DNA of 49,892 nucleotides from a bacterium (GCA_024275575.1 JAJRYV010000089.1:1-49892), one strand, 5' to 3'; shown: positions 1 to 9,539, counted from the stretch's first letter. Notes: a model not told the origin generated them from the sequence alone. Numbers and translations: made by a program.

Positions 1-73
1 CTGCGATCGATTTGTTTTTGTTGACGTCATCCTTTTCGTTGTTTTCTTTTTCCTCGGCATCGAAGAAATACAT
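1..73 (-). CDS. Start of an unknown protein, cut by the window edge
   Basis: An ATG at 73-71 on the minus strand is preceded by a good ribosome-binding site (AGGAG five bases upstream) and opens a frame that stays open to base 1. Only 24 residues are visible, beginning MYFFDAEEKENNEKDD and very rich in Glu, Asp, Asn and Lys. This looks like a charged, probably disordered N-terminus of a cytoplasmic protein, but the family cannot be recognised from so little. It lies downstream of yggX on the same strand, 158 bases away, so the two could be co-transcribed. Confidence 0.55.
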   Translation of the reverse strand, partial: MYFFDAEEKENNEKDDVNKNKSIA

Positions 74-231
74 AGAAACTCCTCGTTTATTTATCCTGTT
101 TTGATGCAATAACTATATTGACAAATTTCGACGTAAACTTGAAAAGATAAATCCTTAAATATACAATCGACGATTGTCGTGCGGAAGGCAATTTTTTGTA
201 ACAATCCCTGGTGATGAATCTTCACAAACCA

Positions 232-501
232 TCATTTTTCAACAACGTGATCAGGCGGCTGCATCGAACCCTCACCGAAAAAGTATTTTTCCATTTCCCG
301 ATCGAGAAATTGCTGTGCTTCCGGATCAGCCAGATTCATACGATACTCATTGATGATCATCACCTGGTGGGTCAGCCACATTTGCCAAGCTTCTTTGGAG
401 ACATTTTCAAAAATGCGCTGCCCCAGTTCTCCGGGTTGTGGCGTTTCGTCGAGTCCTTCGCTATCTTTGCCTAATTTTACACAAAATACAGTACGGGCCA
501 T
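232..501 (-). CDS. yggX: YggX family probable Fe(2+)-trafficking protein
   Basis: This 89-residue protein is close to the usual length (about 90) of the YggX family. The sequence shows the family pattern: [11 protein letters not shown] at the N-terminus with the single conserved Cys7, then [17 protein letters not shown], the [12 protein letters not shown] stretch, and MEKYFFG near the C-terminus. Family members are small cytoplasmic proteins linked to iron handling and protection of Fe-S clusters from oxidation in enteric bacteria; the function here is taken from the family. The start follows a GAGGGAAAG ribosome-binding site. It is the only recognisable gene between the left edge and the large surface protein at 821, which is divergently transcribed. 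Confidence 0.93.
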   Translation of the reverse strand: MARTVFCVKLGKDSEGLDETPQPGELGQRIFENVSKEAWQMWLTHQVMIINEYRMNLADPEAQQFLDREMEKYFFGEGSMQPPDHVVEK

Positions 502-820
502 CTTTCCCTCAGATCTTCATTTTTTTTGAATAAAGTCTGCCAATGTATTTAATTCCCGCCAGAGTTTCAAGGCTTATTTCGGTTCAATATCTCAAATTGT
601 ATTGCTCCGGCAGACATGCCGCGCAACAGGCGGTAGAAAACACAAAACCCCGGTAAAAAATTCCCACCGCATGCTGCATATTGTAGAAACTGAATTGTGT
701 TTGTAAAAATTAACAATTCTGCGATTTTGGGCGACAATAAAAAAGGATGACCGACGCGTGAATTGTTGATTTTTCCATAGGCTGACTTTTGTGTGCGCTT
801 ATTTTGCAATGGAGCCCCTG
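502..820. other. Divergent intergenic region without a recognised gene
   Basis: This 319-base spacer separates yggX (minus) from the repeat-rich surface protein (plus) and must hold both promoters. I see no convincing paired -35/-10 elements and no plausible gene; a minus-strand frame at 567-809 has no family resemblance and no ribosome-binding site. Confidence 0.4.
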
Positions 821-3800
821 ATGATCGATTCGTTGAAAATGCAAAGATTTGTTCTTCCGCTCATTGTCGTTATTTACCTTTTGTTATCGGCTGTGGCAAT
901 TTTCGCCGCGGATGAGGGAAAGGAGCGAGTGAAAAAGCTGCCGCTGGATTCAAAAAAGTTCAAGCACACGATAACCAGGACGCAGTCGACATTTGCCTGC
1001 TCCCTGAATGTCATTTCACCTGAAAACCGCACCATCACCTGCAGTGACAGCATTGCGGTGGTGCTGCAAGCTTTTGTCGCCGGCGGCATCGCACCCTATG
1101 ATTTGCAGTGCACGGTCAACGGTAAAAGCGTAACGGCGCAGCAGGATACGCTGCAAACATTTGTGGCCCTGCTGGAAGGTGAAAATCTGATCGGTATTCA
1201 TTGCATCTTTACAGATGCTGAGGGAGACATCACCCAGTGCGCCGATACACTCGTGGTGGAAAAATGCACGCCGTTGACTGGAACGGCAAGAATTATCAGC
1301 CCGCTACAGAATGCATTTGTTTGCGACGATAGTGTGGATGTCGCTGTTGTCGGCGCCGCCAGCGGTGGCGTGCCCGGGTTTTCTGTCGAGTGTTTTGTTA
1401 ATGGTGTGGCCGCAAATGTTGCAGGGGATACGATGCTTGTACGCATCCCGCTCAACGCCACAGCGCCGCTTATCGGCACGACCTGCATCTGGACTGATGC
1501 CGAAGGAAACAGCACCGAGGCCAGCGATGTCATCATCATAAACAAATGCGATCCACTGACTTCCAGCGTGAGCATTATTTCACCTTTGCCGCAATCCACA
1601 GTCTGCGGCAACGAAGTGGAGGTGACTGCCGTTGTCCGGTTCTCCGGTGGTGTCGGACAGGTTTCAGGCGAGTACACTATCAATGGTTTGATTGCCGGGT
1701 TGCAGAACGATACCTTGCGCGCCACGGTGCCGCTTGTCGATACGGCGCCAAATATTACCGTGTTTTGTGTTTTTACCGACTCTCTCGGCAATGTGCACCA
1801 GAGTGCGGACACGGTCGGTGTGCAATTTTGCCCACCGTTGCAAGCTGGTTTCACCATCATCTCTCCTGATAATCGTGCCGTGGTTTGTGAAGACAGCGTC
1901 ATTGTTACTGCGGTACACAATGTTTCCGGGGGACAACCGCCCTATCGTTTTGCTGCAACAATTAACAATATTCCCGCCACCATAAACGGCGATACCCTGC
2001 GCGCTGTTGTCCCTCTGCCCGAAAAAACCAACTTTATCGGTCTGCACAGCCTGATCAGTGATGCGGCCGGAAACCTGAGCCAATTTGCCGATACGCTTTA
2101 TATCGAAAAATGCAGCGCACTGCAAAGTCAAATCGACATCATCTGGCCGGTGGATGAGGCTTCCGTTTGTGCAGACAGCATCGAAGTGATCGCCGTGGCC
2201 AAAGTCAGCGGTGGTATTTTGCCGGTCAGCGTTGAAGGTGCGATAAATGGCTTCCCGGCGGTTTTCAACGGTGATACGTTGCACGCCAAAATACCCTTTT
2301 CCAGCGAAACAACACTGCTTGCAGCCTATGCCGTTTTTACCGATGCGCAAGGTGACCAGTCTTTCAGTTCCGATATTTCGATGCTCCGCCCTTGCGACAA
2401 TTTTAAAGCAGCCGTGCAAATTCTCTATCCCGCTGCCGGTGCGGTTTTGTGCGATGATAGTGTGACGGTGAAAGCCCTGGCACGATTTGACGGCGGCGAA
2501 AACCCGGTTTCGGCTGTGGGTACGATAAACGGCGTGCCGCTGCACATGGAAAATGATACGCTTTCAGCAACCATTCCGCTTTTGCCCGATGCAACTTTCA
2601 TCGGCCTGTATGTTTTATTTACCGATGCAGCGGGCAATATCGCGCAGGCAGCCGATACAACGACTGTTTTAGAGTGTGCAGAAAATGCCTTTCAGGGTGA
2701 GGTGAAAATTCTCTACCCTAAAAGTGGCCAGCTCATCTGCGAAGACAGCATATCAGTGACAGCGATCGTGCGATCACAGGGCGGGATCGGCATTGTTGCG
2801 AACGATTGCAAACTCAACGGGAAGTCGGTATCGGTCACCGACGACACGGTACAGGTTACGATTGTCACACAGCCCGGCACGGCCACTTTTCTCGGTTTGC
2901 ACAATTTTTTTACCGATGCAAACGGCAACATCACCCAGGCTGCAGATACGGTGACCGTTTTGCATTGCGAGGGGCAAGAGTTTCGCAGCAGTGTTGCTAT
3001 TTTTTCACCCCTCGATGGTGCGGTGATTTCTACCGACAGTATTTTGGTAAAAGCGCGGGTATCTTCCCGCGGCGGTCGGGGGATTGTTACGCCTGAAGCA
3101 AAAATCAATGGCAAGGCAGTCGTTGTTCAGGATGATTCAGTGCAAGCGTGGGTGCCGGTTTTTCCAGGGCCGAATTTTATCGGTGTGCATTGCATTTTTA
3201 CCGATGCTGAAGGTAATATCACCCAGGCTGCAGATACGGCGACAGTTTTTCAACAGGGATTGACATGTGATCTGGTGATTATATCACCGCAAGATAGCCG
3301 CATGATTTGTCACTTCGATTCTGTTGACGTCACAGTATATTCCACAGTTGCGGGTGTTGTTGGCGGTGTACGTATGAAATACACAATTAACGGGCGTACA
3401 CTCAGCGGTAAACCCGGTGAGTTCACTATCAAAACCGCGATGAAACCGGGATGGCTGCCCATCATCGCCAGTATTGGTGTTACTGATAGCGCAGGGGTTA
3501 CAGCGAACTGCAGCGATTCCATCATCGTGTTTTTTGATAAAACACCGCCGCAAGCCGATATCAATTTTGAGAATTTACCGGAAATAAGCGGCACGGTCTG
3601 GGATGATGAAAGCGGCATCGACTGGATAAAAATGGTCAGCGTGAAAAACCGGACGGTGGAGTTCGATGAATTTGAACCTGGCGCCCGGAAAGTATCCTTC
3701 CGCAGCCTGCCCATCGATCGCAACAAACCCAGTGGATTTACATTTAAAGTGAAAAATCTCGCTGGTTGTTTTGAAGAGGTCGATCCCATCTATCTGCAGC

Positions 3801-4447
3801 TCGCGCCCGGTGGCGAGCCATTGAAATATACTTTCAAATTACCGCCGCAAGACCGCTTCATGCGTATCCAAAACCGCGGGGTTGACAGAATAACGCTGGT
3901 GATCAACGGAAAGCCGGTTCACTTTCTGTTGGATGTGAATCGTTTTAATGGCGCTGATCCGGTTTATCGCCTGCCGCAATACGGCCGTCTCGCGATCGAC
4001 ATCCATCGTTTTTTGAGCAGTGATTCAACCGACTTTGAACTCATCTGCGAAGGGCTGGCGGGCACAACCGCCGATTTTCTCATAGCCGATCGTGAGACAG
4101 ATCAGGTAATCACCGAGATCAGAGAAGATCATTTCCCCGGGCAAATTTTGTTGAGCGAGCTGAAACTGGGGCAGAATTATCCCAACCCGTTTAATGCTAA
4201 CACCTTGATTGAATATCAATTGCCGCAGACTGCGGCGGTGCGTTTGCGTATTTTTAATCTGCTCGGGCAGGAGATCATCACTCTGGTCGATGAACGGCAA
4301 ACGCCGGGAATTCGCCGTGTGCGCTGGGATGGCCGCAATCACTTCGGAAAAATTGTCGCGAGCGGTGTTTATATTTACACCATCGAAGTTAATACCATCT
4401 CCCGCAAACGCCAGGTGCAGGTACAAAAACTGAATTTCCTGCGCTGA
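821..4447 (+). CDS. Secreted repeat protein with nine Cys-containing ~90-residue repeats and a type IX-style sorting domain
   Basis: A 1208-residue exported protein. The start at 821 is chosen because GGAG sits six bases upstream; in-frame starts at 791 and 809 lack this. A hydrophobic signal segment (LPLIVVIYLLLSAVAIFA) comes first. From about 1002 to 3535 there are nine tandem repeats of 85-95 residues, each with IISP near its start, VCxDSV, a central SGG, ING, DTL, then FTDAxGN, QxADT and a closing Cys. Such repeats resemble HYR/Ig-like beta-sandwiches, but I cannot name a family. A unique region of about 190 residues follows, then a C-terminal sorting domain (LGQNYPNPFN, then LLGQE, GIRRVRWDG and SGVYIY). 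The likely role is a surface stalk or adhesin delivered by a type IX-like route. No such secretion genes are in the window. Confidence 0.82.
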   Translation: MIDSLKMQRFVLPLIVVIYLLLSAVAIFAADEGKERVKKLPLDSKKFKHTITRTQSTFACSLNVISPENRTITCSDSIAVVLQAFVAGGIAPYDLQCTVNGKSVTAQQDTLQTFVALLEGENLIGIHCIFTDAEGDITQCADTLVVEKCTPLTGTARIISPLQNAFVCDDSVDVAVVGAASGGVPGFSVECFVNGVAANVAGDTMLVRIPLNATAPLIGTTCIWTDAEGNSTEASDVIIINKCDPLTSSVSIISPLPQSTVCGNEVEVTAVVRFSGGVGQVSGEYTINGLIAGLQNDTLRATVPLVDTAPNITVFCVFTDSLGNVHQSADTVGVQFCPPLQAGFTIISPDNRAVVCEDSVIVTAVHNVSGGQPPYRFAATINNIPATINGDTLRAVVPLPEKTNFIGLHSLISDAAGNLSQFADTLYIEKCSALQSQIDIIWPVDEASVCADSIEVIAVAKVSGGILPVSVEGAINGFPAVFNGDTLHAKIPFSSETTLLAAYAVFTDAQGDQSFSSDISMLRPCDNFKAAVQILYPAAGAVLCDDSVTVKALARFDGGENPVSAVGTINGVPLHMENDTLSATIPLLPDATFIGLYVLFTDAAGNIAQAADTTTVLECAENAFQGEVKILYPKSGQLICEDSISVTAIVRSQGGIGIVANDCKLNGKSVSVTDDTVQVTIVTQPGTATFLGLHNFFTDANGNITQAADTVTVLHCEGQEFRSSVAIFSPLDGAVISTDSILVKARVSSRGGRGIVTPEAKINGKAVVVQDDSVQAWVPVFPGPNFIGVHCIFTDAEGNITQAADTATVFQQGLTCDLVIISPQDSRMICHFDSVDVTVYSTVAGVVGGVRMKYTINGRTLSGKPGEFTIKTAMKPGWLPIIASIGVTDSAGVTANCSDSIIVFFDKTPPQADINFENLPEISGTVWDDESGIDWIKMVSVKNRTVEFDEFEPGARKVSFRSLPIDRNKPSGFTFKVKNLAGCFEEVDPIYLQLAPGGEPLKYTFKLPPQDRFMRIQNRGVDRITLVINGKPVHFLLDVNRFNGADPVYRLPQYGRLAIDIHRFLSSDSTDFELICEGLAGTTADFLIADRETDQVITEIREDHFPGQILLSELKLGQNYPNPFNANTLIEYQLPQTAAVRLRIFNLLGQEIITLVDERQTPGIRRVRWDGRNHFGKIVASGVYIYTIEVNTISRKRQVQVQKLNFLR

Positions 4448-4634
4448 GAGAATTATCCCGATGTGAGCGAAAATGAGATTTTTTTACCTGTTCAGCATAC
4501 GCCAGAAAAGGGCTCCCTGGGCCTGAAAAAATATTTTGGACAAGTAGAAGATATCCCGCTCGATACTTCGGCACGCTCAGCACAAACAGGTTCACCGTCA
4601 ACCTGATGCGCTAAACAGATACCTCTATTCATGA

Positions 4635-4661
4635 ATGATGCAGGTTAGTTGGTTGCATCAT
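4635..4661. terminator. Inverted repeat between convergent genes, possible terminator
   Basis: Perfect 8-base arms ATGATGCA (4635-4642) and TGCATCAT (4654-4661) flank an 11-base loop. They lie between the convergent ends of the surface protein (4447) and the SDR gene (4679). There is no strong T-run on either strand, so a rho-independent terminator is only a possibility. Confidence 0.3.
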
Positions 4662-4678
4662 GCAGCGGACCTGTTTTC

Positions 4679-6169
4679 TCACGCCCGCCGATCGATCTGC
4701 TTGATCAGATTTGTAAAAATAAAATAGTGAAACGGCAGAAAATTGTACCAGTAAATTTTACCGGGCAGGCCTTGAGGTTCAAAATAGGCGGTGACGATCA
4801 ACCGGTTTTTATCGCCTGCTTTTTTGATATTAAATTCGAGCCAGGCTTTACCGGGTAATTTCATTTCCGCTCGCAACAGCAGGCGGCTGTTTTGCCGCTT
4901 TCCTTCAACGCGCCAGAAGCCCACCACATCGTTCACCCGTAAATTCGAACGGCTACGCCGGCCGCGTGCATCACCGACGCCGAAAATCAGGCGGTCGACC
5001 ATACCGCGAGCACGCCACATCCAGTTGGCGTGAAACCAGCCATCGTCGCCGCCGATTTTACATACCGATTGAAACAGTGCCGATTCGTTTTTTTGCGAAA
5101 TCAGGGAGTAGGAACTGATGTAGGTCGGCGGCTTCTCCAGCTCCTTCAGTTTGATCGCCAGTTCGTGAGCGCGCGGGTACTGATCTGACCAGCGCGTGCG
5201 CACATCATCCTGTTCTTCGCGTGTCATGGCGCGCAGCAGCGCCTCTTTATAGCTGATGGGATGGTAGAGCGTGTCCGGCAATACGTCGTTGTTGCGGCAG
5301 ACAACCTCATTGACCGTACTGGCCATGAGTGAACGAATGATCGCTGCCGGTACCGGCGTGAGCAAACTGGCGATATAGGAATAAAATCCGATGTGGGAAA
5401 ATCTGGTGTTAAAAAAGAATTTTTTCTTGTTTTGCAATTCAGCGAGAATGCGAATCATCTCCTCGTAAGTCAGAATTTCCGCCCCACCGATATCATAGGA
5501 TTTTCCTGCAGTCTCATCGGTTTCAAGACAACCGATGAGGGTATTGACCAGATTGCGAATACTGATCGGCTGGCATTTCGTATGCGCCCAGAACGGCATA
5601 AAAAAAACCGGACTGCGCTTCACCAAATTTTTGATGATTTCATAAGAGGCGCTGCCGGAGCCAATGATTATCGCAGCGCGCAGCACCGTTGTCTTAACCG
5701 CCCCTTTTTGCAATTCATCGGCGACCTGAATGCGGCTGCGCAAATGAGGTGATAAGGGCGCTTTTACATCGCCAAGGCCGCCAAGATAGATGATGCGTTG
5801 CACGCCGCATTTTTCAGCTATATTACGAAAGTTAACCGCGGCTTGCACATCGACAGATTCGAATTTTTTTTCCCCGAGCAATAACGCATGAAGAAGATAA
5901 TATGCGGTGTGAACCCCCTGCAACGCCTGTTGCAATTGATCGATATTCAAGGCATCGGCGGCGACGACTTCGACGCCAGGCCATTGCTCTTCCACATCTT
6001 CGACCGCCACACGTGTCATCACCCGAACACGATAACCCCGGTGTAACAATTCCGGAATGAGCCTGCCCCCGACATAACCCGTCGCCCCGGTCACGAGAAT
6101 CGTACCCAGCTCCGGTTTCGGTGTTGTCAACAGATCATCGGTTAAAAATTTTTCACTGTTCCAGTTCAT
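4679..6169 (-). CDS. YbjT-like SDR oxidoreductase with C-terminal DUF2867 domain
   Basis: A 496-residue cytoplasmic protein. Residues 22-50 give an atypical-SDR Rossmann motif (TILVTGATGYVGG, then GYRVRVMTR), and the fold runs to about residue 300 with the NmrA-like features YLGGLG and YDIGGAEILTYEEM. The C-terminal part, about 340-490, matches the DUF2867 pattern (GWFHANWMWRARGMVDRLIFG, then RVNDVVGFWRVE and AWLEFNI). This two-domain layout and length match E. coli YbjT (476 aa), whose reaction is not established. Substrate is unknown. The gene stands alone, convergent with the upstream surface protein and about 600 bases from the Kdo transferase gene. No strong ribosome-binding site precedes the ATG at 6169. 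Confidence 0.85.
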   Translation of the reverse strand: MNWNSEKFLTDDLLTTPKPELGTILVTGATGYVGGRLIPELLHRGYRVRVMTRVAVEDVEEQWPGVEVVAADALNIDQLQQALQGVHTAYYLLHALLLGEKKFESVDVQAAVNFRNIAEKCGVQRIIYLGGLGDVKAPLSPHLRSRIQVADELQKGAVKTTVLRAAIIIGSGSASYEIIKNLVKRSPVFFMPFWAHTKCQPISIRNLVNTLIGCLETDETAGKSYDIGGAEILTYEEMIRILAELQNKKKFFFNTRFSHIGFYSYIASLLTPVPAAIIRSLMASTVNEVVCRNNDVLPDTLYHPISYKEALLRAMTREEQDDVRTRWSDQYPRAHELAIKLKELEKPPTYISSYSLISQKNESALFQSVCKIGGDDGWFHANWMWRARGMVDRLIFGVGDARGRRSRSNLRVNDVVGFWRVEGKRQNSRLLLRAEMKLPGKAWLEFNIKKAGDKNRLIVTAYFEPQGLPGKIYWYNFLPFHYFIFTNLIKQIDRRA

Positions 6170-6773
6170 ATTTGCCGAATATTTTTAGTCTGTAATCTTC
6201 ACAAAGCGAAGATTGAATTATGATTAAAACGTTTATCGCTAATGGACTACGGTATGTCATGGATGGTCCAGGTTAAATAATAATAAATCCTTGTTTGGGA
6301 ATTGTAGCAATCAACTGCCTTTCATAGCAATTGCAGCATGAGGAATTGATGTAATAAACTGATACGATAATGCGGTGCATCGGTCGTTCTGCCCGTTTAT
6401 GAAGAAAAGCCGAAAAACGAAGCAGTTCAGGCTGACGGTGCTATCAGTTACATGTGCATGACTTTTACAAATCAAAAGTCGATCGACAAGAAATTCTGTA
6501 TCCGGGAATCAGGCTTGGCTAAACGCACTGACGACAGCGATAAACCCTGCACTTTTATGTGGTGAGTTAAAGTATTTTAAACATTCATTTTTTTTAATAA
6601 CCTTAATAACGGAAATTAAAATAAAATCAATATAAAATAACGGTTGCCCGCATTTAAGTCAAGCGATATGAAACGAGATGAGAGAATATAACCCCTAAGA
6701 GCTGAGTTTTCCGCGCCTGGCGTAGTTTTAGCTTGGCGAGGTATTAAGAAAAACCGGGAAAAATAAATGGGAA
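6170..6773. other. 604-base intergenic region, nothing recognised
   Basis: The stretch is AT-rich, carries stops in all frames and has no gene-like frame. I looked for tRNA, riboswitch and terminator structures and found none I can support. It follows the end of the Kdo transferase gene (minus strand) and should include the promoter of the SDR gene. Confidence 0.4.
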
Positions 6774-8075
6774 TCAACGAATTGTTGCCGGGGGGTGCAC
6801 GTTTTTTTGAATGAGCCTGATGATTTTTTCACTGGCGCCGGCCTGGGATGCGACAAATTGTGCAGCAGATTGCGAGAGATGTTGCAGTTTATCAACATCA
6901 CCAAACCAGGCGACGAGATGTGCGGCAAGCTCATCAGCATCTTGTATCATAAATCCGCATTGTTGATCGACCATCGCAATGGCCTCGGCGCTATTGCGCA
7001 TGCGTGGCCCAAAGGTCACCGGGATTTTATGCGCTGCCGCTTCGATCACACTATGCACACCCGGACCAAAACTGCCGCCGACATAAGCGACCTTACCGGC
7101 ACCGTAAATATTGGCCAGAATTCCCATTTTATCGACCAGCAGGGCGTTTATGCTACCGCTTGATGTATCAAACGTCGACAATTTTTCACATTTAATCCCC
7201 AGATTTCGGCATTGCTCCATCGCCTGATCAAGGTGCGCCGGGGTGAGTTCGTGGGGCACGAAGATAAGTTTAAGGCCGGTGATTTTTCGCTGCGCGGCGA
7301 GATATGCAGCAAAGACGATTTGCTCATCTTCAGGCCAGGTGCTGCCGGCAATAAATACCTGTTTGTGCGAGAGAAATTTTTCCGGCAATAGTTCGGCAAC
7401 CGGTTTCTCGGCTGCACGTGCGACAACCTGATCAAAGCGCGTATCACCGGCAATGACGATTTTTTGTTCCTCGTTGAGAAATTTTTGCATCAAGGGCAAA
7501 GCGGCTTCACTGATCACACAAATATAATCGAATAATGAAAACAGATGGCGGTTAAAATTACGGATTAGCGGTTTGTGTCTCAGGCTGCCTTCGTGCACCG
7601 AAGCATCGATGAGAAAATTGATTGTGCCGCGTTTTTTTGCCAGGCGCACGAGGTTCGGCCAGATGTCATGCCGGGTGATGAGTAGAACCTGTGGATCGAT
7701 CAGTTGGAGAAATTTGTTCATCGCAAACAGGCTATCGAAAGGCAGGTAGGTGATGATATCAACATCCGGATTTGTCGGGATATTATCGAAAGCCGAGGGG
7801 GAAAAGAGGCTGAGAACAATGCGTGAAGCAGGATATCTTTTGCGCAATAATTTGATTACCGGGCGGGCCTGTTCGTATTCTCCCATCGATGAAGCGTGGA
7901 TGAGAAAACAATTTTCAGCAGCAGGGAGTTGAGCAATTTTTTGTTTCAGTGCTACAAATAATACGGCGCGCCCACGGATTCCACAGGCAATTTTTTGATT
8001 GAAAAATCCAAGAATTCTGAATATGAGATAAAGCAGCTGGATGATGATGTTATAAAAAAAAAATGCTAAATTCAT
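6774..8075 (-). CDS. waaA: 3-deoxy-D-manno-octulosonic acid (Kdo) transferase
   Basis: A 433-residue GT-B glycosyltransferase with a membrane-anchoring N-terminus (residues about 5-25). The enzyme transfers Kdo from CMP-Kdo to lipid A precursor on the inner face of the inner membrane, an essential step of LPS core synthesis. The family catalytic base is the Glu of ASxGE, here Glu66 in HASSMGEYEQARP. The acceptor-side motif around RHDIWPNL and the donor-side YVGGSFGPGVHSVIEAA and VTFGPRM are visible; the last differs from the usual GGHN wording. It is the third gene of a minus-strand operon, 29 bases after the LytR_C protein gene. Its presence implies an LPS-bearing outer membrane. Confidence 0.93.
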   Translation of the reverse strand: MNLAFFFYNIIIQLLYLIFRILGFFNQKIACGIRGRAVLFVALKQKIAQLPAAENCFLIHASSMGEYEQARPVIKLLRKRYPASRIVLSLFSPSAFDNIPTNPDVDIITYLPFDSLFAMNKFLQLIDPQVLLITRHDIWPNLVRLAKKRGTINFLIDASVHEGSLRHKPLIRNFNRHLFSLFDYICVISEAALPLMQKFLNEEQKIVIAGDTRFDQVVARAAEKPVAELLPEKFLSHKQVFIAGSTWPEDEQIVFAAYLAAQRKITGLKLIFVPHELTPAHLDQAMEQCRNLGIKCEKLSTFDTSSGSINALLVDKMGILANIYGAGKVAYVGGSFGPGVHSVIEAAAHKIPVTFGPRMRNSAEAIAMVDQQCGFMIQDADELAAHLVAWFGDVDKLQHLSQSAAQFVASQAGASEKIIRLIQKNVHPPATIR

Positions 8076-8104
8076 GCAAGAACGCTTCTGCTGCAGGAGC
8101 TCCT

Positions 8105-8650
8105 TTACTGGTTAGCGATGTTGCGTAAAAACTTCGCTTTTTGATAATCTTTCCCGAGAATAATTGAGACATCGACCGGGCTGTTTTCTTTGGCTTGATA
8201 CACAACCGCGGTTGACGGCAAGCCCAGTGTTTCAGAGACTTTGAGCCCAAAGAGCCGGTTCTGGGATTTGCGGTCGAAAATGATAGTTTGCGGCATATCA
8301 AAATTATCAAAATTACCGATTTCATGTTTCTGAAAACCGGCATTTTCGAGGCAGGTCGCAAACTTTGCAGCAACGCCGTAGGAGCCACAACCATTTAGTA
8401 CCTCGAAGGCGATAACATGTTCAATATTGCGGGTGATCACCGGCTCCGAAACACTGATGACCTGTTCATCACCGGAGCCCATATGTTTCATGACAAATGA
8501 AGCGATCAGCACGACATTAAATAAACCCAAAATCCAGAGACCAAGGCCCATCAAAGTTTCATACATTTTACCTTTTTTATTGCTTCTTTTGGCAGCCGAA
8601 CGGTTCCTTCCACCGGCTGTACGTCTGGCCATCGGTTTATTTTTATTCAA
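8105..8650 (-). CDS. LytR C-terminal-domain membrane protein
   Basis: A 181-residue protein with a basic N-terminus (KPMARRTAGGRNRSAAKRSNKKGK), one transmembrane segment at about residues 33-53, and an extracytoplasmic LytR_C domain at about 72-172 (FEVLNGCGSYGVAAKFATCL, then IIFDRK and the VVYQ strand with DVSIILGKD). The domain usually follows LytR-CpsA-Psr catalytic domains, but here it stands alone with a membrane anchor, a form found in many FCB genomes. Function is unknown; cell-wall or glycan binding is a guess. The start is a TTG at 8650: GGAGG at 8660-8656 lies five bases before it, whereas the next ATG (8632) would be too far away. It lies between a small exported protein and Kdo transferase. 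Confidence 0.82.
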   Translation of the reverse strand: MNKNKPMARRTAGGRNRSAAKRSNKKGKMYETLMGLGLWILGLFNVVLIASFVMKHMGSGDEQVISVSEPVITRNIEHVIAFEVLNGCGSYGVAAKFATCLENAGFQKHEIGNFDNFDMPQTIIFDRKSQNRLFGLKVSETLGLPSTAVVYQAKENSPVDVSIILGKDYQKAKFLRNIANQ

Positions 8651-8719
8651 GTTGACCTCCGCTGGAGTGCATTGAAAACCCGCTTACGTCCCGTAGCAAG
8701 TCTCGAACTGGATTTGAAC

Positions 8720-9208
8720 CTAATCAAACAAACTGTTTTGTCTGCGCGAATATGGGTTCATGTAATAATCATATCGGGGATAACTGGAAATCCCGAGCTC
8801 AAGTTTCATATTGCTCGTCGGTTGATATTCCAGAGAGGCGCCTGACAGGAACAAACCGCTCTTGAGCGGACTTTGAATTCCGGATGCCTGCAACGGATTA
8901 TGAGCCATACCCCATTGTAATTGCAGCTTGAGCGGCATTTTGAAATCGTATTGCAGGGTGTTTAAGTAGACCCCCTGAGACAGGCTGCGACCGCCCATCA
9001 TGCCATAACTCATTTGATAACTCTGGGTCATGTGCAAGCGGTTGGGATCGATGCCCAGCAAACTGGAAATTTCACGCACGGATTTTGAGCCATCCATGAG
9101 CAATGATGAGATATTTACTTTTTTCGAATCTTTGTTTTTGTATTGTGCGCTAAGGTGCTGCGAAACAGTGAAAGACAGAATCAGTAAAAAGAATGCTGTA
9201 CGTCTCAT
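8720..9208 (-). CDS. Small exported protein of unknown function
   Basis: A 162-residue protein with a clear signal peptide (RRTAFFLLILSFTVSQHLSAQ) and a ribosome-binding site CGGAGG seven bases before the ATG at 9208. The mature part contains GGRSLSQGVYLNTLQYDF, then several alternating strands (LKLQLQWGMAH, LFLSGASLEYQPT, MKLELGISSYP) and ends in LFD. The alternating hydrophobic strands and terminal aromatic residue suggest a small outer-membrane or periplasmic beta protein. No family is recognised. It is the first gene of the likely operon with the LytR_C protein and Kdo transferase (69-base gap) and diverges from lexA. Confidence 0.7.
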   Translation of the reverse strand: MRRTAFFLLILSFTVSQHLSAQYKNKDSKKVNISSLLMDGSKSVREISSLLGIDPNRLHMTQSYQMSYGMMGGRSLSQGVYLNTLQYDFKMPLKLQLQWGMAHNPLQASGIQSPLKSGLFLSGASLEYQPTSNMKLELGISSYPRYDYYMNPYSRRQNSLFD

Positions 9209-9320
9209 CGCGCCTCCGACTTAAGTATAAAAAAAGTTTGTATTTACAAGGAAATGATCAACCTGCAAATGTAAGTTGAACAAAGTAATAAAATGAAAAA
9301 ACATAGTCAAACAATATTTA

Positions 9321-9351
9321 GCCTGCCGGTTTAGCGACTGGCTAAACAGGC
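9321..9351. repeat. Hairpin-forming inverted repeat in the lexA divergent region
   Basis: GTTTAGC (9329-9335) and GCTAAAC (9341-9347) form a 7-bp stem with a 5-base loop. Flanking GCCT and AGGC can extend it across a four-base bulge. There is no T-run. It could be a regulatory hairpin in a leader or a protein-binding site; the role is unknown. Confidence 0.35.
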
Positions 9352-9539
9352 ATATTATTTCTTGTTTGTTAATAGTAGAACTGTACCAGCGGATTCCGGC
9401 GGCGGATTTCTTGACAAATGAGCAGGTGGGCTTAAATCCCCGATGAGCATATTGGGGCTGAATAGATACCAGTATCTGTCTGTAAATCCTGAGAAAACAG
9501 CCCCCTTTAGGATAAAAAAACTTTCTACAAAAATTTATC

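Noticed and set aside
567-809. 80-codon minus-strand frame between yggX and the surface protein
   Set aside because: No ribosome-binding site, no family resemblance, and it overlaps the likely promoter region.
1664-2545. 293-codon minus-strand frame
   Set aside because: It lies opposite the repeat-rich surface gene, whose periodic codons open the antisense frame; no ribosome-binding site or family.
8700-8735. tRNA-like T-arm wording GGATTTGAACC
   Set aside because: The flanks do not form a T-stem or acceptor stem on either strand, and part lies within the end of a coding region.
9380-9530. Possible riboswitch or structured leader upstream of lexA (CTGAGA and ATACCAG wording reminiscent of a thiamine leader)
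   Set aside because: Conserved elements are in the wrong order and required helices are missing; the region is also upstream of the lexA promoter.
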